The position numbers were made by a program, and so were the translations under genes. Below are positions 22,199 through 35,314 of a stretch of 64,000 nucleotides of DNA, in pieces. Position 1 is the first letter of the stretch. Each line of letters begins with the position of its first letter. The DNA is from Mycolicibacterium chubuense NBB4 (GTDB lineage: Bacteria > Actinomycetota > Actinomycetes > Mycobacteriales > Mycobacteriaceae). The stretch spans positions 2,604,001 to 2,668,000 of the forward strand of contig NC_018027.1 in the NCBI RefSeq assembly GCF_000266905.1, written 5' to 3'. Below the pieces are notes generated by a model that saw only the letters and a program-made list of their open reading frames with translations, did no database searches and had not been told where the DNA came from.

Positions 22199-22215
22199 CC
22201 GCACCCCAGCGCTGA

Positions 22216-22272
22216 TACACTTGATCGACGGGCCGGTGCAGTCCCCAGCAACGAATTTCAGGACTGCGGAGG
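22216..22272 (+). promoter_or_regulatory. gltB promoter and leader hairpin
   Basis: TACACT at 22216-22221 is a candidate -10. It would give a leader of roughly 50 nt. In that leader GCAGTCC (22238-22244) pairs perfectly with GGACTGC (22261-22267). The ribosome-binding site GGAGG (22268-22272) directly follows the stem, 9 nt before the ATG. Confidence 0.4.
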
Positions 22273-22281
22273 TGCACGTCC

Positions 22282-26815
<4,534 letters not shown>

Positions 26816-26823
<8 letters not shown>

Positions 26824-28324
26824 TCCGCATGGATTCCTCGAGGTGGCCAAGGTCGAGGCCACCAAGCGACCCGTCGACGAGCGGGTCGGCGACTGGCGCG
26901 AGGTGTACGAACGCCAAGACCCGCACGAACGTGCCGGAGAGGTCTCCCAGCAGGCCCGTCGCTGTATGGACTGCGGAATCCCGTTCTGTCACTCGGGAAC
27001 TGCGGGCTGCCCGTTGGGGAACCTGATCCCCGAGTGGAACGACCTGGTGCGGCGCGGCAGGTGGGACGCGGCCAGCGACCGGCTGCACGCGACCAACAAC
27101 TTCCCTGAGTTCACCGGCAGGCTCTGTCCGGCGCCGTGTGAGGCGGCGTGCGTGCTGTCGATCGCCGAGGAGCAGACCGGCGGCAGCGTGACGATCAAGC
27201 GCATCGAGCAGACCATCGCCGACCAGGCCTGGATGGACGGCATCGTCGAACCGCAGCCCGCCGCGATCGCCACCGGCAAGCGCGTCGCGGTCGTGGGATC
27301 CGGGCCCGCCGGCCTGGCCGCCGCGCAGCAGCTCACCCGCGCGGGCCACGACGTCACGGTCTACGAGCGTGATGACCGCATCGGCGGGCTGATGCGCTAC
27401 GGCATCCCGGAGTACAAGCTGGAGAAGCGCACGCTCAACCAGCGCCTGGCCCAGATGCGGGCCGAGGGAACGCGTTTCGTCACCGAGTGCGAGGTCGGTG
27501 TGGACCTGTCCGTCGAGCAGCTGCGGGCCCGGCACGACGCCGTCGTGCTGGCGGTCGGTGCCCTGCGCGCCCGCGACAACGCCGTGGAGGGACGGGACCT
27601 CGAGGGCGTGCATCTCGCGATGGAACACCTGGTGCCCGCCAACAAGGAGTGCGAGGGCGACGGGCCCAGCGAGATCTCGGCGAAGGGCAAGCACGTCGTG
27701 ATCATCGGTGGCGGCGACACCGGCGCGGACTGTCTCGGCACCGCGCACCGGCAGGGCGCCCTGTCGGTGACGCAGCTGGACTACAACCCGGAGCCACCCG
27801 AGTACCGCGACGAGTCCCGCTCACCGTGGCCGATGTGGCCGGTGGTGCTGCGCACCCGGCTGTCGCCCGCGCACGCCGAAGGCGGCCACCGGCGCTATGA
27901 GGTGGCCGTGCAGCGCTTCCTCGGCGACGATCAGGGCCGCGTGCGCGCCGTGGAGATCGCCGAGGTCAGAGTCGACCGCGACGACTCCGGCCGCCGCGTG
28001 ATCACGCCGGTCGGCCAGTCCCTGCAGATCCCGTGCGAGTTGGCGCTGCTGGCCATCGGGTTCGACGGGGTGGAGCACATGCCGCTGCTCGACGGGCTCG
28101 GCCTCACCCTCAGCGGCCGCGGCACCCTGCGCTGCGGGCAGGACTGGCAGACCGACGCCCCGGGGGTGTTCGTCTGCGGCGACGCCCACCGCGGTGCGTC
28201 GCTGATCGTATGGGCGATCGCCGAGGGTCGCAGCGCCGCGCACGCCGTCGACACGTATCTGATGGGCGAGTCGGATCTTCCGGCGCCGGTCAGCCCCGGG
28301 GCCCTCCCGCTGGCCGTCATCTGA
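26816..28324 (+). CDS. gltD: Glutamate synthase small subunit
   Basis: Takes electrons from NADPH through FAD and two 4Fe-4S clusters to GltB. The 502-residue protein shows the N-terminal cysteine clusters [20 protein letters not shown] and [10 protein letters not shown], an FAD-binding [28 protein letters not shown], and an NADPH-binding [14 protein letters not shown]. The C-terminal [17 protein letters not shown] closes the FAD site. The GTG start overlaps the end of gltB, so the subunits are translationally coupled. pyk follows after 27 nt with its own promoter. Confidence 0.97.
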
Positions 28325-28332
28325 ATCGATCA

Positions 28333-28353
28333 ACGACTATGCTCAGCAGTCGT
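28333..28353 (+). promoter_or_regulatory. pyk -10 element inside a palindrome
   Basis: TATGCT (28338-28343) lies 8 nt before the pyk GTG at 28352, a likely leaderless promoter. ACGACT (28333-28338) and AGTCGT (28348-28353) form an inverted repeat with a 9-nt spacer, spanning from the -10 into the start codon. An operator or an RNA/DNA hairpin is possible. Confidence 0.45.
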
Positions 28354-29770
28354 GAATAGACGCGGAAAGATCGTCTGTACGCTGGGCCCGGCGACGGCCT
28401 CGGAAGAGTCCGTTCGCAAGCTCGTGGAGTCCGGGATGGACGTCGCCCGGCTGAACTTCAGCCACGGCGACTATCCCGACCACGAAGCCAACTACAAGCG
28501 GGTCAGAGCGGCCTCCGATGCGACGGGGCACGCCGTCGGCATCCTCGCCGACCTGCAGGGACCCAAGATCCGGCTCGGCCGGTTCGCCGAGGGCTCGACG
28601 GTGTGGAGCAACGGCGAGACGGTCCGGATCACCGTCGAGGACTTCGTCGGCACCCACGACCGGGTGTCGACCACCTACAAGCGGCTGGCCGAGGACGCCA
28701 AGCCCGGCGACCGGGTGCTCGTCGACGACGGCAACATCGGACTGGTCGTCGAACACATCGACGGCAACGACGTGGTGTGCTCGGTCACCGAGGGCGGCAA
28801 GGTCAGCAACAACAAGGGCATGTCCCTGCCCGGCATGAGTGTCTCGGCGCCCGCGCTGTCGGAGAAGGACATCGAAGACCTCGAGTTCGCGGTGCGCCTC
28901 GGCGTCGACCTGGTCGCGCTGTCGTTCGTGCGTTCACCCGCCGATGTCGAACTCGTGCACGAGATCATGGACCGCGTCGGGCGCCGGGTGCCGGTGATAG
29001 CGAAGCTGGAGAAGCCCGAGGCGATCGACAACCTCGAGGCGATCGTGCTGGCCTTCGACGCGATCATGGTCGCCCGCGGAGATCTGGGCGTCGAGCTGCC
29101 GCTCGAAGAGGTTCCGCTGGTCCAGAAGCGTGCCATCCAAATGGCAAGGGAGAACGCGAAACCCGTCATCGTCGCGACCCAGATGCTGGAGTCGATGATC
29201 GAGAACTCGCGGCCCACCCGGGCCGAGGCCTCCGATGTGGCGAACGCGGTGCTCGACGGCGCGGACGCGGTGATGCTCTCCGGTGAGACGTCGGTGGGCA
29301 AGTTCCCGTTCGAGACCGTCAAGACGATGGCGCGCATCATCAGCGCCGTCGAGGAGAACTCGGTGGCGGCTCCGCCGCTCACCCATGTGCCGCGCACCAA
29401 ACGCGGCGTGATCTCCTACGCCGCCCGCGACATCGGGGAGCGGCTCGACGCCAAGGCGCTGGTCGCGTTCACGCAGTCCGGCGACACCGTCCGTCGTCTC
29501 GCCCGGCTGCACACACCGCTTCCCGTGCTGGCGTTCACCGCGCTGCCCGAGGTGCGCAGCCAGCTCGCGCTGACGTGGGGCACCGAGACCTTCATCGTTC
29601 CCCACATCTCGACGACGGACGGCATGATCCGCCAGGTGGACAAGTCGATGCTCGAGCTGGGCCGCTACAAGCGGGGGGACCTGGTGGTCATCGTCGCGGG
29701 CGCGCCTCCGGGCACAGTAGGCTCCACGAATCTGATCCACGTTCACCGCATCGGTGAGGACGACGTCTAG
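28352..29770 (+). CDS. pyk: Pyruvate kinase
   Basis: Last step of glycolysis: PEP plus ADP to pyruvate plus ATP, in the cytosol. The 472-residue protein has the N-terminal KIVCTLGPAT, substrate residues in VARLNFSHG, the catalytic lysine motif VIAKLEKPEAIDNL, the metal-binding MVARGDLGVELPLEEVP and the C-terminal allosteric domain (KALVAFTQSGDTVRRLAR). The start is GTG 28352. The gene has its own promoter between gltD and tesB. Confidence 0.96.
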   Translation: MNRRGKIVCTLGPATASEESVRKLVESGMDVARLNFSHGDYPDHEANYKRVRAASDATGHAVGILADLQGPKIRLGRFAEGSTVWSNGETVRITVEDFVGTHDRVSTTYKRLAEDAKPGDRVLVDDGNIGLVVEHIDGNDVVCSVTEGGKVSNNKGMSLPGMSVSAPALSEKDIEDLEFAVRLGVDLVALSFVRSPADVELVHEIMDRVGRRVPVIAKLEKPEAIDNLEAIVLAFDAIMVARGDLGVELPLEEVPLVQKRAIQMARENAKPVIVATQMLESMIENSRPTRAEASDVANAVLDGADAVMLSGETSVGKFPFETVKTMARIISAVEENSVAAPPLTHVPRTKRGVISYAARDIGERLDAKALVAFTQSGDTVRRLARLHTPLPVLAFTALPEVRSQLALTWGTETFIVPHISTTDGMIRQVDKSMLELGRYKRGDLVVIVAGAPPGTVGSTNLIHVHRIGEDDV

Positions 29771-29798
29771 CCGTCGGGCCATAGGTAGGGGGTAGCGC

Positions 29799-30680
29799 TT
29801 GTCGCCGCACGCCGACTTCGACGAACTGTTGGCGATCCTGCAGCTCGACCAGCTCGACGAGAACACCTTCACCGGCGCGCACCCGAGCAAAAACCCAGTG
29901 CGGACCTTCGGTGGTCAGATGATGGCGCAGGCGTTCGTGGCCGCGGGCCGCTCGCTGACCCATCCGATCCCGCCCAGCGCACTGTCGGTGCACTTCATCG
30001 CCGGCGGCGACCCGGAGCTCGACCTCGAGTTCCAGGTGGTGCGGCTGCGCGACGAGCGCCGGTTCGCGAACCGCCGCGTGGACGTCGTGCAGAAGGGTCA
30101 GCTGCTGACCACCGCGATGGTGTCGTACCTGGCCGGGGGCAGAGGACTCGAGCACGGAGTGCAGCCGCCACCGCTCGGCGATCCGCTGACCGTGCCGCCG
30201 ATCGACGATCTGCTGCGGGGTTACGAGGACGTCGTGCCCCACTTCGCCAACGCGTTGCGGCCCATCGAGTGGCGCTACACCAACGACCCCGCCTGGATCA
30301 TGCGGGACAAGGGCGAGCGCCTCGAGCACAACCGGGTGTGGATGAAGGCTCAGGGAGACATGCCCGACGACCCGGTACTGCACGCCGCGGCATTGGTGTA
30401 CTCCTCGGACACCACCGTGCTCGACTCCATCATCACCACCCACGGCTTGTCGTGGGGTCATGACCGGATCTTCGCGGTGACCACCAACCACTCGGTGTGG
30501 TTTCACCGCCCGCTGCGGTTCGACGACTGGGTGCTCTACTCGACGAGTTCGCCGGTCGCCGCCGAGTCGCGCGGGCTCGGCACCGGCCACTTCTTCGACC
30601 GGTCCGGCGCGCTGCTGGCGACCGTCGTGCAGGAGGGAATCGTCAAGTACTTCCCGGCGCGGCCTACGGGGTCGGTGTGA
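29799..30680 (+). CDS. tesB: Acyl-CoA thioesterase II (TesB-like)
   Basis: A double-hotdog acyl-CoA thioesterase of 293 residues that hydrolyses acyl-CoA to free acid and CoA. Visible features include NPVRTFGGQMMAQAFVAA, SVHFIAGGD in the first hotdog, the second hotdog with LDSIITTHGLSWG, WFHRPLRFDDWVLY, and a C-terminal ATVVQEGIVKYF. The start is TTG 29799 with a GGGGG site about 6-10 nt upstream. It follows pyk by 28 nt and overlaps the 3' end of the convergent DUF4190 gene by 17 nt. Confidence 0.92.
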   Translation: MSPHADFDELLAILQLDQLDENTFTGAHPSKNPVRTFGGQMMAQAFVAAGRSLTHPIPPSALSVHFIAGGDPELDLEFQVVRLRDERRFANRRVDVVQKGQLLTTAMVSYLAGGRGLEHGVQPPPLGDPLTVPPIDDLLRGYEDVVPHFANALRPIEWRYTNDPAWIMRDKGERLEHNRVWMKAQGDMPDDPVLHAAALVYSSDTTVLDSIITTHGLSWGHDRIFAVTTNHSVWFHRPLRFDDWVLYSTSSPVAAESRGLGTGHFFDRSGALLATVVQEGIVKYFPARPTGSV

Positions 30681-31188
30681 CCGTGATGGAGAACTGGTTC
30701 TCGACGCGCTGGGTGAACTCGTCGGCGCACCGCTGCGCGGCCTCCTTGTCGTTGCCGGCGCGGCTCAGGCAGTCGACGTAGTCGTTGCCGCCGACCTTGT
30801 CGAACAGCCCGATGTAGATCGGGATGAACACCAGACCGGCGACGACGGCCACCGCCCCGAGCACGATGCCGGCGATCGCGACACCGCCGTTGGTGGCCTC
30901 GTTGCGCTTGACGCGGCCTCGGGCGACGAACCCGATGACGATCGCGCACAGGCCGAGGATGATGCCGCCGGCGACCGACCAGCACAGCACGAGGCCGACG
31001 ATCGCGAGGATCAGGGCGGTGGTACCGAGGCCGTTCTTCGGCGCCGCCTGCGGAGGCGGATAACTGCCCGGATAACCGCCCGGGTAGCTACCCGGATAAC
31101 CCCCCGGAAGGCCGCTGTAGGGCTGAGGCGGAGGGGGCGGATAGCCGCCCGGATACGCGCCGTAAGGAGGGGGCGGCGGTTCGCTCAT
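30664..31188 (-). CDS. Proline-rich DUF4190-type membrane protein
   Basis: A 174-residue protein. Residues 1 to about 50 are Pro/Gly/Tyr-rich (YPGGYPGSYP repeats). Two membrane helices follow (TTALILAIVGLVLCWSVAGGI and VAIAGIVLGAVAVVAGLVF), as in DUF4190 proteins, and then an external tail of about 45 residues with two cysteines. Function is unknown. The ATG at 31188 lies within the 3' end of cydC on the same strand, with a 101-nt overlap in another frame. TACTCT 7 nt upstream suggests a leaderless promoter within cydC. Confidence 0.85.
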   Translation of the reverse strand: MSEPPPPPYGAYPGGYPPPPPQPYSGLPGGYPGSYPGGYPGSYPPPQAAPKNGLGTTALILAIVGLVLCWSVAGGIILGLCAIVIGFVARGRVKRNEATNGGVAIAGIVLGAVAVVAGLVFIPIYIGLFDKVGGNDYVDCLSRAGNDKEAAQRCADEFTQRVENQFSITVTPTP

Positions 31189-32644
31189 GCTGGTCAGAGT
31201 ACCCGTCGGTGCTGAGGTTCTTCGGCAGGTGATGGGTGGCGACGACGACGGCGCGGTCGGCGCCGAAGAGCTCGCCGGGAGTGAGGATGTCGACCAGAAG
31301 CCGCTCGGCGTCGGAGGTGTCCAGGTGCTCGGTCGGCTCGTCGAGCAGGACGGTCGGGGCGGCGGACACCAGGGCCCTGGCGAGCAGCAGCCGTCGGCGC
31401 TGCCCCGCCGACACCGCCGCGGCGCCGCCGACCAACACGGTCGACAGTCCGTCGGGCAAGTCGTCGAGCCAGGCGCCCAGCCCCACCTTCTGCAGCGCGG
31501 CCCGGAGTCCGTCGTCGTCGGCGTCGCCGCGCGCGACCAGGAGATTGTCGCGGACGGTGGTGGAGAACAGGTGCGCGTCTTCGGCGAAGAACGTTCCCGG
31601 CGTGCGCATCAGCAGCGTGGTCTTGCCGCACCCGCTCGGGCCGACGACGACGATGCGGGCACCCGGCGTCACCTGCAGCGGGGGACTGGCCGGGCGACGC
31701 CCGTCGTCGTCGACCGGCTCGAGGAGTGCCCGCAGGCGGCGTGCGGCGATGCGCGCCCGGGACAGCGTGACGGCCGCGCCGGGCAGCGCGGCGGTGGCTT
31801 CGAACGCCGACAGCGGCAGCAGCATCAGGATCGCGACCGTCGTCGGCGCGACGGCGCTCGACAGCGCGACACCCGCGACCACGGCCGCGAGCACACTGAC
31901 ACCCATGGCCGCGGTCGGCGCCGCGGCGGCGACCGCGCCGGGCGCCGCGGCGCGGTCGATGGCGCGGCCCCACCGGCGCTGTTCGTCACCGGCCTCGGCG
32001 ATCACCGAGGGCAGCCGCCCGCTGACCCGCAGCTCGGGAGCGTGCTCGAGCACGAGCAGCACCGCCGTATCACGCCGTGAATGGTGTTCGGCGGCAACAG
32101 TTTCCGCGGCCGTTGCGGACCGCGCCGCGATGGCCGGGGCGACGGCGCCCGCGATCACCAGGCACACCGCCAGCACCGCGGCAGCAGCAGGGGAGATGAC
32201 GGCGATCACCCCGACCGCCGCCAGCCCCAGCACGACCGCGACGCAGATCGGGATGACGGCGCGCACCAGCACGTCGGCCAGTTCGTCCACGCCCGAGCCG
32301 ACACCGGCGACCAGTTCGCCGCTGTGCCGGCGCAGCACCGCCTCCGCCGGTCCGCTGGCCAGCCGGGTAAAGAACTGTTCGCGCGCGGTGCCCGCCGCGC
32401 GCAGGGCGGTGTCGTGGGAGGCCAGCCGTTCGCAGTAGCCGAGGAGACCGCGGGATATCCCGAGGGCGCGCACCGCGACCACCGCGACGGTCAGGTCGAG
32501 CACGGGGGGCATCTGCCAGGCGCGGGTGATCAACCACGCCGCGACGGCCGCCAGGGCCAGCGCGCTGCCCAGCGACAGCACGCCGAATGCGACGGCCATG
32601 GCGACCCTGGGCAGCCGGGGCCGCAGCAGCTCAAGCGTCCACAC
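31088..32644 (-). CDS. cydC: Thiol reductant ABC exporter CydC
   Basis: Half of the CydDC heterodimeric exporter of cysteine/glutathione-type thiols, needed to assemble cytochrome bd. The 518-residue protein has an N-terminal six-helix ABC exporter domain and a C-terminal ATPase with Walker A VVVGPSGCGKTTLL, a signature-like VSAGQRRRLLLARAL (LSGGQ altered to VSAGQ), Walker B VLLDEPTEHLD and H-loop ATHHLP. The C-terminal 40 residues after the H-loop are low-complexity and read over the start of the DUF4190 gene. This may be a lost stop or a sequence error. GTG 32644 overlaps the cydD end by 14 nt. Confidence 0.92.
   Translation of the reverse strand: MWTLELLRPRLPRVAMAVAFGVLSLGSALALAAVAAWLITRAWQMPPVLDLTVAVVAVRALGISRGLLGYCERLASHDTALRAAGTAREQFFTRLASGPAEAVLRRHSGELVAGVGSGVDELADVLVRAVIPICVAVVLGLAAVGVIAVISPAAAAVLAVCLVIAGAVAPAIAARSATAAETVAAEHHSRRDTAVLLVLEHAPELRVSGRLPSVIAEAGDEQRRWGRAIDRAAAPGAVAAAAPTAAMGVSVLAAVVAGVALSSAVAPTTVAILMLLPLSAFEATAALPGAAVTLSRARIAARRLRALLEPVDDDGRRPASPPLQVTPGARIVVVGPSGCGKTTLLMRTPGTFFAEDAHLFSTTVRDNLLVARGDADDDGLRAALQKVGLGAWLDDLPDGLSTVLVGGAAAVSAGQRRRLLLARALVSAAPTVLLDEPTEHLDTSDAERLLVDILTPGELFGADRAVVVATHHLPKNLSTDGYSDQHERTAAPSLRRVSGRLSAPSASALQRPSGGLSG
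31196..31201 (-). promoter_or_regulatory. Putative -10 element of DUF4190 gene inside cydC
   Basis: On the minus strand TACTCT ends 7 nt before the ATG at 31188. It lies inside the cydC coding end. Confidence 0.5.
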
Positions 32645-34262
32645 GCTCGCCCCCGATGTCGACCCCGAGATCGACCACGACGTCGCCGATCGCCAGCACC
32701 GGGTCGCGGTGTCCGACCACGATCACCGTCGCGCCGCCGGCCGCACGGTGCCTGATGGCCCGCAGCACACGCGCTTCCGTCGAGGAGTCCAGGTGCGCGG
32801 TCGGTTCGTCGAGCAGCAGCACCGGCGCCGCCGAGCCCAGCACTCGCGCCAGCCCGAGCCGCTGCCGTTGCCCGAGCGACAGACCCACACCGCCGCGGCC
32901 GAGCACCGTCTGCAGTCCGTCGGGCAGGCCGGCGAGGACGTCGTCGAAACATGCTGCCCGGCAGGCTCCGTCGAGGTCGGGCAGCGGACCGAACAGGGTC
33001 AGGTTGTCCTCGACGGTGCCCGGTACCAGCACCGGGCGCTGCGCCAACCAGGCCACACGGGCCCACCACGTCTGCGGATCGAGATCCGCGACGTCGACAC
33101 CGTTGATGCGGATGTGGGCCGCTTCGAGCGGCTCGAGCCCGAGGATGCCCGCCAGCAGCGTCGTCTTGCCGGCGCCGTTCGGGCCCGTCAACACCGTCAC
33201 CCGGCCGGGTCGTGCGTCGAGGGCGGGCAGGTCGGCCTGCACGGTCACGCGATCCCCGGCCACGACGCGCGTGCCGCGCGGTGCGGGGGCCTCGGCGTCG
33301 ATGAACTCGAAAGCGGCCGCTACAGCGGTCTTTCCGTCCTGCGCGGAGTGAAACGCCGCGCCGACGCGCCGCAGGGGCCAGAACACCTCGGGTGCCAGCA
33401 ACAGCGCGGTCAGCGCGATCTGGAGAGGCATCTGCCCGTACACCAGTCGCATGCCGACACTGACCGCCACCAGCGCGACCCCCAGCGTGGCGAGCAGTTC
33501 GAGCACCAGTGCGGACAGGAAGGCGATCCGCATCGTGGCCATGGCTGACCGCCGGTGTGCGGCACCGAGTTCGGCGATGCGGGCGGCGGATCCTTGCGCG
33601 CGGCCGAGCGCGCGCAGCGTGGGAAGGCCGGCGACGAGGTCGAGCAGCCGCGACTGCAGGGTCGTCATCGCGGCGAGCGCAGCCGCCGACCGGTCCTCGG
33701 TGGCCAGCCCGATTAGCACCATGAACAGCGGGATGAGCGGCAGCGCGACGGCCACGATCACCGCCGATCGCCAGTCGTACAGCGCGATCACCGCCGCGGT
33801 GACCGGGGTGAGGATCGCCGCCAGGAACAGTGCAGGCAGGTACGTCGTGAAGTACACCCGCAACCCGTCGAGCCCGCGGGTCACGACGACGGCGGCGTCG
33901 TCGCGGTGCCGTGTCAGCTGCCGCGGCGGAAGCGAGGTCGCGGTCCGCAACACCTGGTCGGTGAGGTCGGCGATGACAGCGCTGGCTCCCCGCTGGGCGA
34001 GACGGCCCTGCAACCACTGCGCAGCCGTGCGAACGATCCACAGCGACAACAGGATCGCGAGCGGGATCGCCAAGCCGCCGAGGTGACGGGAGGCGGGGTC
34101 GGTGACGACTCGGGCGACGATGCCGGCCAGGGTCACCGCGGAACCGATCGTGGCCCCGGCGATGACGACCCCGCACGCCGTGCTGGCCGCGAGGAAGCGG
34201 CGCATCGCCGCCGAGGCTCGCCAGAGCCGCGGATCGATCGGCGCGCGCGAGTTCCGGGTCAG
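32631..34262 (-). CDS. cydD: Thiol reductant ABC exporter CydD
   Basis: Partner of CydC in exporting thiols for cytochrome bd assembly. It has an N-terminal six-helix transporter domain with the conserved start IDPRLWRAS, and a C-terminal ATPase with Walker A VLTGPNGAGKTTLL, signature LSLGQRQRLGLARVL and Walker B VLLLDEPTAHLD. The start is unresolved. The family N-terminus begins just downstream of 34262, where only CTG is available, overlapping the cydB stop as CTGA. ATG 34205 would cut off IDPRLWRAS, and ATG 34385 would overlap cydB by 127 nt. The length given is about 543 residues. Confidence 0.88.
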   Translation of the reverse strand: MTRNSRAPIDPRLWRASAAMRRFLAASTACGVVIAGATIGSAVTLAGIVARVVTDPASRHLGGLAIPLAILLSLWIVRTAAQWLQGRLAQRGASAVIADLTDQVLRTATSLPPRQLTRHRDDAAVVVTRGLDGLRVYFTTYLPALFLAAILTPVTAAVIALYDWRSAVIVAVALPLIPLFMVLIGLATEDRSAAALAAMTTLQSRLLDLVAGLPTLRALGRAQGSAARIAELGAAHRRSAMATMRIAFLSALVLELLATLGVALVAVSVGMRLVYGQMPLQIALTALLLAPEVFWPLRRVGAAFHSAQDGKTAVAAAFEFIDAEAPAPRGTRVVAGDRVTVQADLPALDARPGRVTVLTGPNGAGKTTLLAGILGLEPLEAAHIRINGVDVADLDPQTWWARVAWLAQRPVLVPGTVEDNLTLFGPLPDLDGACRAACFDDVLAGLPDGLQTVLGRGGVGLSLGQRQRLGLARVLGSAAPVLLLDEPTAHLDSSTEARVLRAIRHRAAGGATVIVVGHRDPVLAIGDVVVDLGVDIGGERVDA

Positions 34263-35299
34263 GACGGGCGCCTCGACAAGCCGATCGACGCGGGAATCGC
34301 GTCGGCGGTGATCCGCTTGCGGAACACCCAGTAGGTCCAGCCCTGGTACACGATCACCAGCGGCAACAGCGTCAACGAGGCCCACGACATGATCTTCAGC
34401 GTGTACGGCGTCGACGAGCCGTTGTAGATGGTCACGCTCCAGTCCGGATTCAGCGTGGAGGGCAACAGGTTCGGGTACAGCGATCCGAACAGCAGCACGA
34501 CCACCGCGGCGATGACGACGACCATCGCGAAGAAGGCCACCCCCTCACGGCGGTGCGCCCACATCAGCCCGACCGCGGTCAGCAGGGCGACCACGGCGAC
34601 GGCCAGCGGCAGCCAGGTCCAGCTCTTGCCGTGTGCCAGTTGCGTCCACATGCCGAAGCCGCCGGCCAGCACGATCGCCGGCACCGAGAGCAGACGGGCG
34701 AACCGGAAGGCGTCCTCGCGCACCGGCCCCGCCGTCTTCAAGGCGACGAACACCGCGCCGTAGAACCCGAACAGGGACGCGGTGGCCAGCCCACCCAGCA
34801 GCGTGTAGACGTTGACGACATCGAAGAGCCCAGCGTGCGAACGTCCGTCGGCGTCGATCGGCAGACCCTGCACCAGAACGGCGAACGCGACGCCCCACAG
34901 GATGCCGGGAAGCCAGGAGCCGACGGCGATGCCGATGTCGGCCCAGCCGCGCCAGCGCGGGTCGTCGACCTTGCCCCGCCACTCGATGCCGACGATGCGC
35001 AGGATCATCCCGAACAGGATCGCCAGCAGCGGGAGATACAGCGCCGAGAAGACGGTCGCGTACCAGACCGGGAACGCGGCGAACATCGCTGCGCCGGCGG
35101 TGATCAGCCACACCTCGTTGGCGTCCCAGACCGGGCCGATGGTGTTCAGCGCGGCGCGGCGGTGCTGCTCGGACTCGCCCTCGCCGACAGCGCCGAAGGG
35201 CAGCATCAGCATGCCGACGCCGAAGTCGAAGCCCTCGAGCACGAGGAAGCCGAGGAACAGCGCCGCAATGAGGAAGAACCACAGTTCTTGCAGTCCCAT
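34259..35299 (-). CDS. cydB: Cytochrome bd ubiquinol/menaquinol oxidase subunit II
   Basis: The second membrane subunit of the high-affinity cytochrome bd terminal oxidase, which reduces O2 with quinol electrons. The 346-residue protein has eight or nine hydrophobic segments and the CydB signatures WFFLIAALFLGFLVLEGFDFG at the N-terminus, GPVWDANEVWLITAGAAMFAAFP, and ISLLPLVIVYQGW-like text near the C-terminus. It lies 15 nt after cydA in the order cydA-B-D-C. The ATG at 35299 is clear. Confidence 0.96.
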   Translation of the reverse strand: MGLQELWFFLIAALFLGFLVLEGFDFGVGMLMLPFGAVGEGESEQHRRAALNTIGPVWDANEVWLITAGAAMFAAFPVWYATVFSALYLPLLAILFGMILRIVGIEWRGKVDDPRWRGWADIGIAVGSWLPGILWGVAFAVLVQGLPIDADGRSHAGLFDVVNVYTLLGGLATASLFGFYGAVFVALKTAGPVREDAFRFARLLSVPAIVLAGGFGMWTQLAHGKSWTWLPLAVAVVALLTAVGLMWAHRREGVAFFAMVVVIAAVVVLLFGSLYPNLLPSTLNPDWSVTIYNGSSTPYTLKIMSWASLTLLPLVIVYQGWTYWVFRKRITADAIPASIGLSRRPS

Positions 35300-35314
35300 G
35301 GGTTTCGCGTCCTC

